DNA from: Vitis vinifera
Taxonomy: Eukaryota; Streptophyta; Magnoliopsida; Vitales; Vitaceae
Direction: 5' to 3'
NCBI RefSeq assembly: GCF_030704535.1
Contig: NC_081815.1
Span: forward strand, 1,131,001-1,195,000
Length of the DNA stretch: 64,000 nucleotides
In this document: positions 21,741-33,746 of the stretch, in pieces
How the letters are laid out: each line of letters begins with the position of its first letter
How positions within the stretch are numbered: position 1 is the stretch's first letter
Notes under the pieces: generated by a model
Databases searched by the model: none
The model's input: the letters and a program-made list of their open reading frames with translations, nothing else
Told to the model about the DNA's origin: nothing
Position numbers and translations under genes: made by a program

Positions 21741-23983
21741 GGTGATGGTGTGGAGGGCGGACTTGAAGTTTGAAAATGGATTTAGTATCAAAGTGGAAGC
21801 CTCGGTGGCATTTTGGGGGCTCTGATGTATCTTAGATTTCCTAATTTGAACGGACATGATGAGGAAGGGATCATTTGGGGGGCAGTGATTCACTGCAATC
21901 AAGGCCACCACATGATTGATATGATACATGTCGGGTCAAGTTTTGCAATATCTATCTTTTTTTGGTGATTATTTGGGGGGAATATAACTTTTATAGTTTA
22001 TTTTCAATTTTTTTTATTATGGGAGATTAGTGAATTAAAAAATACATTATTATTAATAATACTTTCTCTCTATTTATGCATTTTTAATATTTAAAATAAA
22101 AAGCTTTTATCATATGATATAATAAGATTTAGGTTATTCAATAAAAATACAAAAAAATAAAATCAAATTAAGATGTAAAAGAATATAATTAAATAAAAAT
22201 AATAATATCAATATTAATACAAAGTGACAAGACTTAAATAGATATGCCTTATCTAACAAACCATACTATATCTACCACCTCTCTTATTATTTGGTGGGTG
22301 GCCCCCACTAATACATTTATGGGCCCATACAAGTAGGTGTACAAGTGTTCTATTTTTGAATATAATAGCATAAAATAGGGTAACATCCAGACTAAGTTGA
22401 CACATTTGAGGCTAAGTTCCAACTGTCCAAGCCATCCCTACACAAATAAATTGGTGTGATTTGAGGTTGCTAGAATATGTGACCAGCCATGCACCCTAAT
22501 GCAGTGACATAGGCGGAGAGAAATGAACCCACAGGCAGTTTGATTGATTGGTAGAGTGAAACTTCACATACATGGCTTCCACAGATTTTTGCATGGTTGG
22601 TAAGAAACAAGCTCCAAGCATACAATACCCATTAATGGTGATTGGTTGGTTGCAATGTTTCTTGCTTCTTTGATTAATCCTCTTAATTATTTCAAGGATG
22701 ATAATCGATAGCCGATAGGGTTTAAAAATTTGTTGAGTATTTGCAATTATTTGATGATCTTGAATTATTGAAGCAAAATCATCACATCAAATACGTGTTT
22801 ATTATTCAAGAGGTGAGCAATTTTTTTCAAAAAAGAAGTATTGGGTGTTATTGATTTTTGTCATCTATGAATTATTAGTGGAGCAATGTTTTTCTAATTA
22901 TTTTTCTAAAAAACTTGATCATAATTTTTTTTTTATGAATTTCTAATTATTCATACAATAAATTAATGCCATCCCCTAAAATCATTTTTTTAATATTTGT
23001 TGGTGCTTACTAGCCAAACCCGTAACCTTTGTTCTAATATTAATTAATAGTCATAATTACCATAATAATACTAGTTATTAGAATACTCGGATGAAATTAA
23101 TATTTGAACGTGACACGAGTTAGGTGTGTAAATAAATAATTTAAACAAAAATAAAATATTTTTAATTATATGGTGTCTTATTGTGCCTATCAAATACCCA
23201 TTTCTAATGCGAAAGTATGCCTCCTTTGGATGCATGCCCCATAAAATATTGGTAAGGAATATTTTCTCCCTTGGGTAAATTGAGATATGGTATCATTGAT
23301 GAAGAGTTGGAGATAAAAGCATAGAGGGGGGCCATCACCAAATCTCTGACTGGTGTCCCATATCACAGTAGTAGAACGATGGATGGATAGAATATGGTTG
23401 AGTAGAACTTTTTTTTTTTTTTTCTTAATAATTTATTTGGGGCAAAAGCTAGATGGGATGTTTGCCATCATGTTTGATCTTGCCATATTTTGACTTGTGA
23501 GATTCTTTTGTGTGGGGATATTACATGCTGCCACGTGGCTATTATTATTGTTCAAAGATTTCCTTGTCATCTCCCTCGCCCACATGAGAAATTAAAAAAG
23601 AAAAGGCAAAGAAAATATCATCTTCCTCTTGTTTTCTTTCTCCTCCATTCCACGTTTTCTCTCTCCTTAGAAGCCTACATGGAATGTACTTTCCCACATT
23701 TATTAAAAATTTTGTAAGGTGGATAATGAGCATAATCACATGCTGATTAAAGTTGAAGATGCTTGGATTATCACACTCTTCCGGAAAAATTTAAGATTCC
23801 AAAATATATATAAATATTTTTAGTTTTTGTAAATGTTAAACACCATTAATAAATCTATGTAGTGAAATTTTATGTTCAAAAAAGACTTTCATTTTTTTTT
23901 TATTTGAATTTCCACAAACCAGTAATGTACATTGATGAACATTGATTTTCTGTTTTCCAAACCATCCATGTTAAAGTAGAGAA
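21741..23983. other. Spacer downstream of BIG GRAIN 1-like gene
   Basis: Non-coding as far as I can see. It holds AT-rich stretches (21,950-22,250, 22,800-23,200), a T run near 23,410-23,423, and a perfect G-box (CCACGTGG, core 23,532-23,537) followed by CT-rich DNA to 23,670. The piece up to 23,983 should include the 3' UTR of the minus-strand gene. Confidence 0.45.
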
Positions 23984-25147
23984 TCAAGCGCGATGGGAAT
24001 GATTTGTTCCCAAATAAGTGGTTCCGTACACTGGAAGCTCCTCCTGGTACCTTCCGATCGCAATGTGATCGAGCTCGAAGAGATCAGAGCTCGAATAGCT
24101 CTCAGCGTCGTCGTCGTCGTCGTCGTCGTCATCATCGTCTTCATTGTGGCAAAGATCTGCCAATTTGAATTCGTGAGAAATCTTCTTCTGATAGTCTCTT
24201 ACAATTTGGCGCATGTCTGCGATATTAGCTGGAGAAGTGTTTTTCTCATTGAGCTCTCCTTTGAGCCAAGCTGTTTGTGGAATGTTTTTGGCGGTAAGTG
24301 TCGGCATTAGGCTCGGATCGTCTTCGTAGAGGCATTTGTGGCCACACGGACGGCAATCTTCGTCTACGATGACGCTCACCGGGTAGAATCTCACGGATCT
24401 CTTCAGTTTGGTTCTTGAAGAAGAAGGCGTTTTGCTCAAACAAGATCGAGAAAACGAGGAGGCAGATGAACAGGTTGATTCCTGCACTGACTTCACCACT
24501 TTCCGCTCTGAGCTCATGTCGTCAACAGTTTCAAACGAACACATTTTGGCTTTCTTGGCATTCCCGGAGCTGAACAGAGAGTTGAGAAAGTTCGCGATCC
24601 GGCGTCCGGGCGATATTGGCTGGTTCACCTTCTTCAAATCGCCGTAGAATTTCAGCGCCTTTGATTTAGTCTTCAAGAAGCTTCCTCCTCCGCCTCCTCC
24701 TCCTCGACCGCCATGATTCTCCCCCAGTTTCGGCGCCGAATTTCTCTGCTCCACCAATTTCGCAACCTTCCTAGACCTCTCCGATCCGGCGGAGGCCGCT
24801 ACTGGAACATACTTCGACCTGTGCGGAGTAAAACAAGATCTCCCTCCGCTGCTCGTCTCCGCTTCCGACGACGAGAAGATCCCTCCGCAGCTCGACTCTG
24901 AAGACGACGAACCGGAATTAAAAACCACGGAACTCACGGAACTTCCACCGCTCTGCTTCCTCATCCATTTCTCGATCATCATCGCTCGTCTCACACTCGC
25001 TATCTCCTCCTCCTCAGCACCGCCTTGCTTCTTCGACATGAGGAGTTGCTGCCGCTCGCCAGATGATTCGTCAATGGAACGAAGAACAGAATCAAGAAGA
25101 GACGAAGAGAAAGATGGAGTTTTTCGTCTCTGCTGAACCCTCTCCAT
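23984..25147 (-). CDS. BIG GRAIN 1-like protein
   Basis: An intronless minus-strand frame of 387 aa. The N-terminus has the family's short conserved segment SFSSSLLDSVLRSIDES (12-28). The middle is low-complexity Ser/Gly sequence with a Gly run (about 148-154), then the basic segment FLKTKSKALKFYGDLKKVNQ and the block GRRIANFLNSLF. The C-terminal third has VRFYPVSVIVDEDCRPC and ends with DLFELDHIAIG...EELPVYGTTYLGTN, the hallmark of BIG GRAIN 1 proteins. In rice BIG GRAIN 1 promotes auxin response and transport and enlarges grain; it is membrane-associated. The arrangement most resembles the E-type BG1-like proteins of dicots, but I am not sure of the subgroup. A run of eleven aspartates before AESYSSSDLFEL is coded by a GAC/GAT repeat at about 24,106-24,138 and may vary in length. 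Confidence 0.88.
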   Translation of the reverse strand: MERVQQRRKTPSFSSSLLDSVLRSIDESSGERQQLLMSKKQGGAEEEEIASVRRAMMIEKWMRKQSGGSSVSSVVFNSGSSSSESSCGGIFSSSEAETSSGGRSCFTPHRSKYVPVAASAGSERSRKVAKLVEQRNSAPKLGENHGGRGGGGGGGSFLKTKSKALKFYGDLKKVNQPISPGRRIANFLNSLFSSGNAKKAKMCSFETVDDMSSERKVVKSVQESTCSSASSFSRSCLSKTPSSSRTKLKRSVRFYPVSVIVDEDCRPCGHKCLYEDDPSLMPTLTAKNIPQTAWLKGELNEKNTSPANIADMRQIVRDYQKKISHEFKLADLCHNEDDDDDDDDDDDAESYSSSDLFELDHIAIGRYQEELPVYGTTYLGTNHSHRA

Positions 25148-25717
25148 TCTCTATATACAGAGAGCAAGGGATAAAAGGGAGAGAAGGCTGAAAGCAAAGG
25201 ACAGTTCAGGATTTTTAGTTTAAAGGCTTTGGTAGCTTTAGTGTCTGCTTGGAGAACGCAAAAGCTGCACAGACACATTAATTGAAGGCATCCTCATCAT
25301 GTGAAGAGAGAGAGAAATAGAATAGAAATTTCCACTTCCAACTGTTCTCTGCTTTCTCTGTAGAGCTTTGGGTGGACATAGATGAAGAGCAAACGCGAAA
25401 GAGAGAGAGGGAGGGTTCTTAAAGAGGACGTGACCGGTGAGTCAGTGGACAGGCCTAGGAGTGGCCCAGTCATGTATTATTGGGCCTAGTCTGTAATTAG
25501 GGCCTAGGCACATTCTTTTAGGGCTAAGGTCTCCAGGTCCAGTTTCGGTCGGGTGGACATGGGCCGAGTCATAATCAGATTGATAATTGAGTTTTCACGA
25601 ATCTGCCTTTTTAGGTTAGCTGTTGGCCCTTGGCAGCGACTTTCCAAGGAAAAATTCATCAAGTGCTCTGACATTGTAAGTCCAGTTAATCCCCAAACTG
25701 AATTTGTGGTTTTCTAA

Positions 25718-25772
<55 letters not shown>

Positions 25773-27637
25773 TTTAAAATTTTATTTTGTAAAATCAAAA
25801 TTACGTACTAAATTTTATAATTTTCATATAATTTCTTTCATTTATTTTTAATAATAAACATTGCAATGTAATACATTTTTTTATGTTAAAATATATTAAA
25901 TATTGATTGCCATATATTTTTATTTTTATTTTTATTCATTTTATAAGCTAGATAAAAATATGATATAATATATTCTGGATTAATGATTTAAGTCATCATT
26001 TTCATGTACTTATCAAATGGAATATAGAGTGTTAAATAATAATTATAAAATACATTTTTAATCTAAAAAATATTTTTAAAAAAAAGTTCCTTCAAATTTT
26101 AAAAAGCACTTTCAAAAATATAAAAAATTACTTATAATATTAAAAAATCACTTAAAATGTTTTATGAATGAACACTTTTACTAAAAACACTTTAAATAAA
26201 AAACACTATCAAATACATTTCAAATCCGATAAATAATATTAAAGGAATTTGGTACTTTTATGTTTGGGCTATGCAATCAAATTCTATCCAATTTTATATT
26301 GATGAGAAATAACCGAGCAAGTTATTTTTCAAATGGGATTATGTTACTTCTTGATATTATCTGATAATATGATTGGACTAAGACGGTTAACAAATATGAT
26401 TTATTTTCTAATATAATAAAGTTATTTTACCGTGATTTCGGTTGTGTTTTATTTTTTGTCCGGGGGGTGGCTAAAGTTGCCTGAAATATAAATTCGATTC
26501 AATTAAGAAATAAAATTTTTGACTTTTGTATTTAAAAATAAGGATTATCTTTAAAAACAGCAAAAATAATTAAAAAAAATAAAAAGCCCAAACAAACAGC
26601 CCCTACAGTAGTGGTGTAAATCCCAATTTCACTATAACCACAGTAGAAAGTGTTTGGGCCATGATCTCTAAGCCCAACATTATCTTTCAGCCGAGGCCTA
26701 AGGTAGAACAAGGCCAAGCCCAACTCAATAGCGATGTGAACCAACCCACCCTCAATCCTGTGCTTTACATTTTGGCCCATGGCCCGACCAGCTCTATGCG
26801 TTTGGTTTCCACCTTCGCAGCAGCGCTGGCTTTTAAACCCTCAAAAGCAGTGTTTGAATTTTCCACCATCAACCCCACTTTTTCCAACTTCATTCAGTAG
26901 TAATGATTTACTATTGAAATTAAAATTTGAGACTTAAAGGTCAATAGTGATGATTTACTGCACTACAAATCACAAAAGTCAACGCCATCCCAAATAATAT
27001 TTTATAGTTGACACCTCCAAAACCAAATTTTTTAAAACCTCTAAAATCTAATTAGAGTTAAGAAACTTAAAAGGATAAGAAATTTGAAGCCTTAAAGTTC
27101 CCTCCAAACAAGATTAAGGATGTAATGCTTTTGTAAAAGAACTTATAAGTTATAAGAAGGTTCAAAATTTTTATTTGTTTATTATTTGTACATATTATTA
27201 AGTAGAAGCATTTTCATTTCATATTTTTTTTTTCATGCAAGGTTTTATTGGAGGTTACATCTGCATCAAAAGGAGCCTTAATGATACTCTAATAATCGAA
27301 ATAACACACATTATTCCTTTTTAGTTCTCAATATTTATTTTTGTGAACTTAGGAAAATTAACTAAATATAGGGAAAAAAGGGAGAATATATATATGTATT
27401 TATATAATATCTCCTTTTGTTGGCATTACCAGCTTTCTGTGTTTTTGAATTTCACCCTGTAGATTCAAACATCTACACCCACTAGACTCCAAATACAAAA
27501 GACTCATCCTCTTTTCAACCACCAATACATAAAATAAAAAATTGAGTTATTAAAAAAAGAAATAGAAAGGATTCACAACTCACAAGGATGATGATGCTTT
27601 GAAGCAAAATCACTATGTTGGAAGAGAGTAGTGCAAC
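25148..27637. other. Spacer between BG1-like and BRX genes
   Basis: The part nearest 25,148 is CT/GA-rich and should hold the BIG GRAIN 1-like 5' UTR and promoter. Two clusters of GGGCC/GGCCC/GCCCA words lie at about 25,440-25,570 and 26,640-26,790. Between and after them the DNA is AT-rich, with a long TA repeat. No gene was recognised; short open frames here carry no domain. Confidence 0.5.
25720..25769. repeat. (TA)n microsatellite, about 25 units
   Basis: A perfect TA dinucleotide run of about 50 bp between ordinary AT-rich flanks. A likely length-polymorphic marker. Confidence 0.95.
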
Positions 27638-27719
27638 TCACTCAAAGAAGCCCTGCACCTTTGCCCCCATGAGTATGTGAGGGCTAGCATGGGCTCTCTG
27701 TGGCTGCTTGGCTTCTGCA

Positions 27720-27780
27720 TTTTGCCAGATACCTATAGAGGACGCTCGACCTCGACCTCGACCTCGACTGTAGGACAAAT
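27720..27780. repeat. CGACCT short repeat in the BRX 3' region
   Basis: The hexamer CGACCT is repeated about four times (CTCGACCTCGACCTCGACCT) in the presumed 3' UTR of the BRX gene. Confidence 0.7.
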
Positions 27781-27860
27781 ACGAGACACTCGACGAAGGC
27801 ACCATCTTCACAATCAGCAAAAAAAGGAACAGTACCTGTGATGATCCCTGGTTAGCTCCT

Positions 27861-30800
27861 TCACAAGTACTGTTCATGTATTCTTGCCCGGTTCTCCTCC
27901 CACCAAAGTCTAGCATGCATCTCTCCAAACCGTTCTCGGCTGCACCAAAAATGCATATAAAACAAGAACAGGGGGTTCAGCTCAAAGTCCATGTAATTCC
28001 CTATTGGAAATGGTAAAAGGCAGGAATTGAGATATGCTGTATTTCCACAAAAGGTAAAGATAAAACAACCTAATTATATCCACCTAAAGAAAGAATTAGA
28101 GAAAGCAGCACAATCAACTTCAGTAATACCAGTGCCATAAAAAATAAAAATAAAAAGAAAAGAATTTACCAATAATAATTGTGTTCTTGATGGTTGACAA
28201 TTTGGGTCTTTAATGACCATAAGTTGGTACCTCAATTATGGTGTCTTGATATCAGGGAGGCAGGGACCATTGGTATTGATGGCTTGAGGGGCCACACCAG
28301 CCAAATCAGATGGTTTGAAGCCCACAAACCCCATGTTTATTGGGTGAACTTTAAAACACAGCCTATCAATGAAGATGGCTATTAAACAGGGCTAGACAAT
28401 GACCCATTTGCGAGGGATTGAACTGTCTCTATTGGTGAGTTACGACTTGATCTTCCACCATAGAGCCATGGAATTTAATGCATTAGGAGTATAGTCCATT
28501 GCTATCATCATAATCCACCGCCAACCATAAGAAGAGTTTTAGTGACTCGAATTTATCATGTGGACCCATTAATTGATGTATCTCAGCTAGCTAAAAGAAC
28601 AGTTGGGACAATTGAAACTAGCCATCCTATGGAAGGCAGAGGAGTGGAGAGATTAGAAAAGACTATGAATTAATTCCAGTTCTGGTCAAATAGTGGCAGC
28701 TAAATCCAAAAATGTCCTTTGTAGCCAAATCCATCTAAACCACACGTTTTTTTCTCTTCAGAATGTGAGCTGAGATGCAAGTTTTGCCGACCACTAATGC
28801 AGTTAAATTCATGGATGTGTTGGACAACCAGAATAAACGTGTTTGTCTGGCCCGCCTGTGCACCTCAGTTCACTCTCCACATGCTATGTGGCAACTTAAA
28901 AAAGTTGTCACAAGGCTTGCCTCTTAAGGGGACTACTCTAAAGCTATTATAATTACAACAGAAGTTCACTTGCCTGAATCTGACACGTCTAAGCTCCCGT
29001 GTACCACCTGGAAGCGCTCTGATGGTAATGTAAACACCTGGCTCATCCTCTTCAACCCATTCAGTCTCCAAGTCGCTGGCATTGCTAACAGATAGTTCTC
29101 CAGAGCGATCAGCTTCCCTAGATGAACTAGTCCTTATAGAGGCATCCATGGATGATGTTTCTGTCTTTGCCCCACTTATGCTGGAGAGTTTTGGGGTTGA
29201 AGTGAGACCACCTGAGTCATAGAAATGACGCGGCTGCATTGGGTGATGGTCAAGTGAATCCGAGGATGAGTAGCCCATTCCCAGTCCTGAGGGACGATAC
29301 AGGTTACGAGGCAGGCGTTCTTTGGTCAATGGAGGCGTAACAGGGCTGTCTTCTGCTGATTCCATTTTTGAGCTCTGTTAGAGGGAGGAGAAAATTATAT
29401 TATTAATATGGTAAAATAACAAAAATAAAATTTAATATGCACAATATGCATTGATTTGAATACACAGCTCTCTTGTCCCTCTGCCATGGAGACGATTTGG
29501 GAAAAGCTTTTGTTGCTCTACCATTTTTGTTAGCCGGGATTGGAAACAGTTGTTAGTCATCAACTAATTAATACTTTCTAAAAATACAGATGCCCATATG
29601 TTAAAAGTGATGTGGACGGTGCAAGGCCATTAGTGACTTCAAGTAGCATATTTCTTGTATACAATTTGAGTAGGACCTTACCTCATCTTCAGATCTTGGA
29701 GGTGTTGGAAGAGGGAAGGCTTGGCGGTTAAACCTTTGAACATTGTAGAGTTCCATGACCCTATCATAATTCTCTGCCCACCACCTTTGAGCTTGCCATT
29801 TGTTAAACATTTCTCGACTAATCAAAGGAAACAACAACCAATCAAAACCCTTCACTTGTATGAGCAGTGAGAACTAGAGCACATTGCACCTTTGCCATTA
29901 AACAAAGGCATCTTACAAACTTTATTTTTAAAATTGCTAATGCGGTCAATTGACATAAAAAAAAGTATGGTCTTTCTCGAAACTTTCAAATATATAAAAG
30001 CACTGATACATATTATTTAATAAATATTTAACTCATTAGTATTTAATTATGCAGAGTCTTCAATAGAAACAATGATTGAACATAGCAATATGAGACAAGT
30101 ATTCATACAATTAATTGACAAATGTACAACTATTCACGGGGTGGTCCTCTACCATTTGTGCCAAATTCTAGTGGGTGGGTGGTTGGTAGTCCTCAACTGA
30201 TCTGGAAATCTCTTAAAGTTCAATGTCCAAATCTTTTGTTTTGTCATTTTAAATCAAGAAATCGGCAGATACCTTTTTTTTCATGTTAATTTAGGGCCAA
30301 TGAAGATTTCACAAGCTGTCAAACAAGCTAGGAGTTTTCCTTACAACACTGCACAGTCAAAGTATATGGATAACTTTGACTCAATGATTTTAGGGGTCAC
30401 AATCCACAAAGTTATTGTGAATGCTACAAAATTTCTATCTTTCTATAGCATCTTGTTTCTCTGTTTGGAGAACAAGAAAGTGAAAGTTTCATGGACCTGT
30501 CCCTTGTTTGTTGGGAAGGGAAGATTCAAATTTTGTTGTTTATGATGTGAACACAGTGCACCCTAGTTCTTCACAAGCAAAATGCCAGAAAGTTGACACA
30601 AGATGACAAAACCACAAAGACTTGGCGTGAAACTGAAAAAGAAAGGAATGAGGCTTGTCCGACACCATGACTCCATGACAATGGTCTCGGTAAAAAAGGC
30701 TTCCAACACAATCAAAACAGCCCCACTAACAAGTGGCAATGATGTTCCCTTTTGGACTTTTTTCTGGATGGCTTTTGGCTTGGGCCAGTCGAATTTCAAA

Positions 30801-31806
30801 TGGGTAGAGGTTTCTAAGGCATTGTTTGGGCATTGCTTTGAAAAATTTACGTCCTAAAGCAATTTTTTTTAATTAATTCTGAAGTGGGGTTGATTTCTAT
30901 TTTCTGGTTTTCTTTTTTTTTTTTTGAAAAAAGAATTATGGATGTCATTTAGCATTTCTATGAAATGTAAAAATGAATATCTTGGTATAAAATAGGACCA
31001 CAAAGAAGAAAGAGAATAATGCATTAAAACAATATGCAACCAAACAAACAATTCTTAAGCAATTTCTCTGTTGCTAGGGATACTGGTACAGTGAACTGAG
31101 TTATGAAGCATAACCACCGTCCGATTAAAAATCATACGGTGCTGAAAACCTTGAACAAGTTAACGGAAATACGTCGGAAACAGGTAAAGACTGTAAAACA
31201 AATCAAGACCGTTGAAATGGAATCGGAGGACAGAAGTACCTGAACCGAATGCGCTTGAGATCGTTCCCTCCACGGGGAAGGGAGACGAAGGTGATGAGCA
31301 CGCCGGGCTCGACCTGGGCCACCCACTCTTTCGGCTCATTCTCCTCAACGAATACGACCGATTCGACTCGCCGGCCACTCGCCGATGCCGGCGTGCCTTC
31401 GCCGCTCGAAAGCCCCTTCAGTCTCGCCTCCATCTCCTTCCCCCAACGTGGCGTCGTCGAGCTCGAACTCCCCGTCCGACGGTACGACCATCTGAACCTC
31501 TCCGACGCCGAAGCCGAGTCCGACTCTGCGTAACTCCTGCTCTGATGCTGCACTGAAGCGGAACACGGATTACAGTTCCGATACGCTCCTGTCGCTTTCA
31601 ACGCCATGTCCTTGATCTGAAAATCCCCAAAGATCAAACCTCAATCCACAAACACTCTAACCAACACATTCTCTCCAAATTACCTGACATGTGAGAGCTT
31701 TGATCGACTGCTGCTTGGTCCCAGGCGTGTTCGAGGCGTTTGCCTCCTCCGTCTGTTTCAACGACTCGTCGCTGAGTTGCTTCGAACGAGTTATGCACGT
31801 CAGCAT
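27861..31806 (-). CDS. BREVIS RADIX family protein (two BRX domains)
   Basis: Five exons on the minus strand: 31,806-31,684; 31,616-31,240; 29,817-29,682; 29,374-28,974; 27,939-27,861. Phase closes to 371 aa. The start MLTCITRSKQ is the conserved N-terminus that carries the membrane-anchoring cysteine in this family. There are two BRX domains: EWVAQVEPGVLITFVSLP...RWWAENYDRVMELYNV (about 138-195) and EWVEEDEPGVYITIRALP...EQYL at the C-terminus (317-371). Both have the WxxQ/E...R-x-R-F-S core. BRX proteins act at the plasma membrane with AGC kinases to limit auxin efflux in protophloem, and shape root growth. The last intron begins GC (CAG|GCAAGT), not GT. Intron 2 is 1.4 kb and intron 4 is 1.0 kb. 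I cannot tell BRX itself from a BRX-LIKE copy by eye. Confidence 0.93.
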
Positions 31807-33707
31807 TCTCACTTCTCTGCAAAAACACCAAAATCACTTCCAGAAACCCAAAACAACGCAATGCCTTTCGAAATTCCGAATCCCAAAGCCTCAGACATAA
31901 GAACAAACCTCCCAAAACCGAATTATAACTTGGGGGTGCGTTTGGTTGGAGGGAAAAACGCCCGGAAAATCAGAAACAACCGAGAATTCGAAGCATGGAA
32001 AATGAAAATTAAAAAATAACAATAATAATAAGAAAAGCAAGAGTAAGAAAGTTGCTGGATGATGAGTAGCTTCCGTTTGGAAGCGTAGATAACGAGGCAC
32101 TATTGCTCGTGCTCAGGACTTTAATGCCATAAATTACGCAATCAGAGATTCTCTGTAACAAAAAAATAAATAAATAAATAAAATTAACAACATTAAAGTT
32201 CCAGAGACAAAAAAGGAAAATTATGGAAATGTGATTTCGCAAATTGTGATTATATAAAGCTGAGGAGATTTGCGATTTGGGCTCCTATCATCCTTTTGGA
32301 TTCACCATAAATGACTTTCCCTTTTATTTTTCCCTTTTTTTCATTTTCCTTTTTTTCTTTTTTCTTTTTCCTTTCCCTTCACCTCAGACCCACCTGGCGT
32401 CGGGTGGTAGTGGCGACTGCGAGTGAGTGTTGCTGCCCTTTTGTCTGTGGCGGTTCTGTGGTGGCGTTTAAAGGAGGCTGACTCCCTTTTGATCCTACCG
32501 GCTACCGCTGCATCCCGGGGGCTGTGTGGGTTATTGGGCTTTCATGTCGCCAGAATGGGTCGATTGGGCTGACATATGGCCCACTGAGCCCTTGTGAATT
32601 TGCGTGGGCTGCTGCTGGACGGAGTCATGCTATATGCCTAAAGTTATGGGCCTCAGTCTATCTCCGCCAAATCCCGGAAAACAAAGATGAGTCAGGCCCT
32701 TTATGAAGACTCTGTTTGGTTACCTGAGCTGAGAATAGTTTTGTAATAGAAATAAAAAATTTGTTTGCCTATTTTTCAAAATTGGTTCTTATCAACTTAA
32801 AAAAACATCTATTAGCTTGGATGCTTATCAACTTAAAAATAAATTGGGAATTTTATTATTAAAATATTAAATAAATTATTGAGTATGTAAAGTAACATGA
32901 AATAATAAAAATTTAGTTGTCAAAAATTCAATGTTGATTATTTGTTTATTTATTTTAATAAACTTCTCATTGCTAACTATTTGTTTAAGTCTGACAATTT
33001 TGTTCCAAGTATTTCTAGCCTCTACTCACTTCCTAAGTTTTATATGGATAGATGAAAATATATATATATTTTTTTATGAATATATCAGTAATTAGATTTC
33101 ATTGGTATATTGAAATATATCATGAAAATATTGACAAAAATTTTCACAAAAAAAAAAATTAATGAAACGAAAATTGATAAAAACTTATAAAAATATTGGG
33201 GAAAACAAAAAAAAATAATAGAAAAAACAACGTTACAAATATTAAAGTTTGGTTAAACGTTCATGGTGTTCAAGGCGTGTTGTTTCCGTTTTTTTATTTA
33301 TTTGATCATTTATTTATTTATTTTATATCCACGTACAATTTATAGTTCATAATCTTTATAATTTTTTATGATATTAATGGTCACTTAAAAGGAAAATTTA
33401 TTATTAATAATAGGCTACTTCCATCACGTCTGTATACACATAACTTGTTAAAATTTCTTTTCTCAAAGTACACTAAATTCATTTATTATGATATTTGTTA
33501 ATTGCCCTATAAAATAGTAATCTGGGCTTATAATCTGTATAGCCACGTTCCGTGACTCAATCACTTTGATTGCATTAATGAAAACATCTAGTAACCGATT
33601 TGTAAGTTTTTGTAAATAAACATTTTTCTTATAAATATCAAGTTAAGAGAAAATGGATGTAATATAAGTAATGATGAAAATATAGGTAATTAATTTTATG
33701 AATATAT

Positions 33708-33746
<39 letters not shown>

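Noticed and set aside
23993-24901. Plus-strand frames opposite the BIG GRAIN 1-like gene
   Set aside because: Shadows of the minus-strand gene, which has clear family motifs.
31132-31637. Further frames on both strands over BRX exon 2
   Set aside because: Only the minus-strand frame with EWVAQVEPGVLITF fits the BRX domain; the others are shadows.
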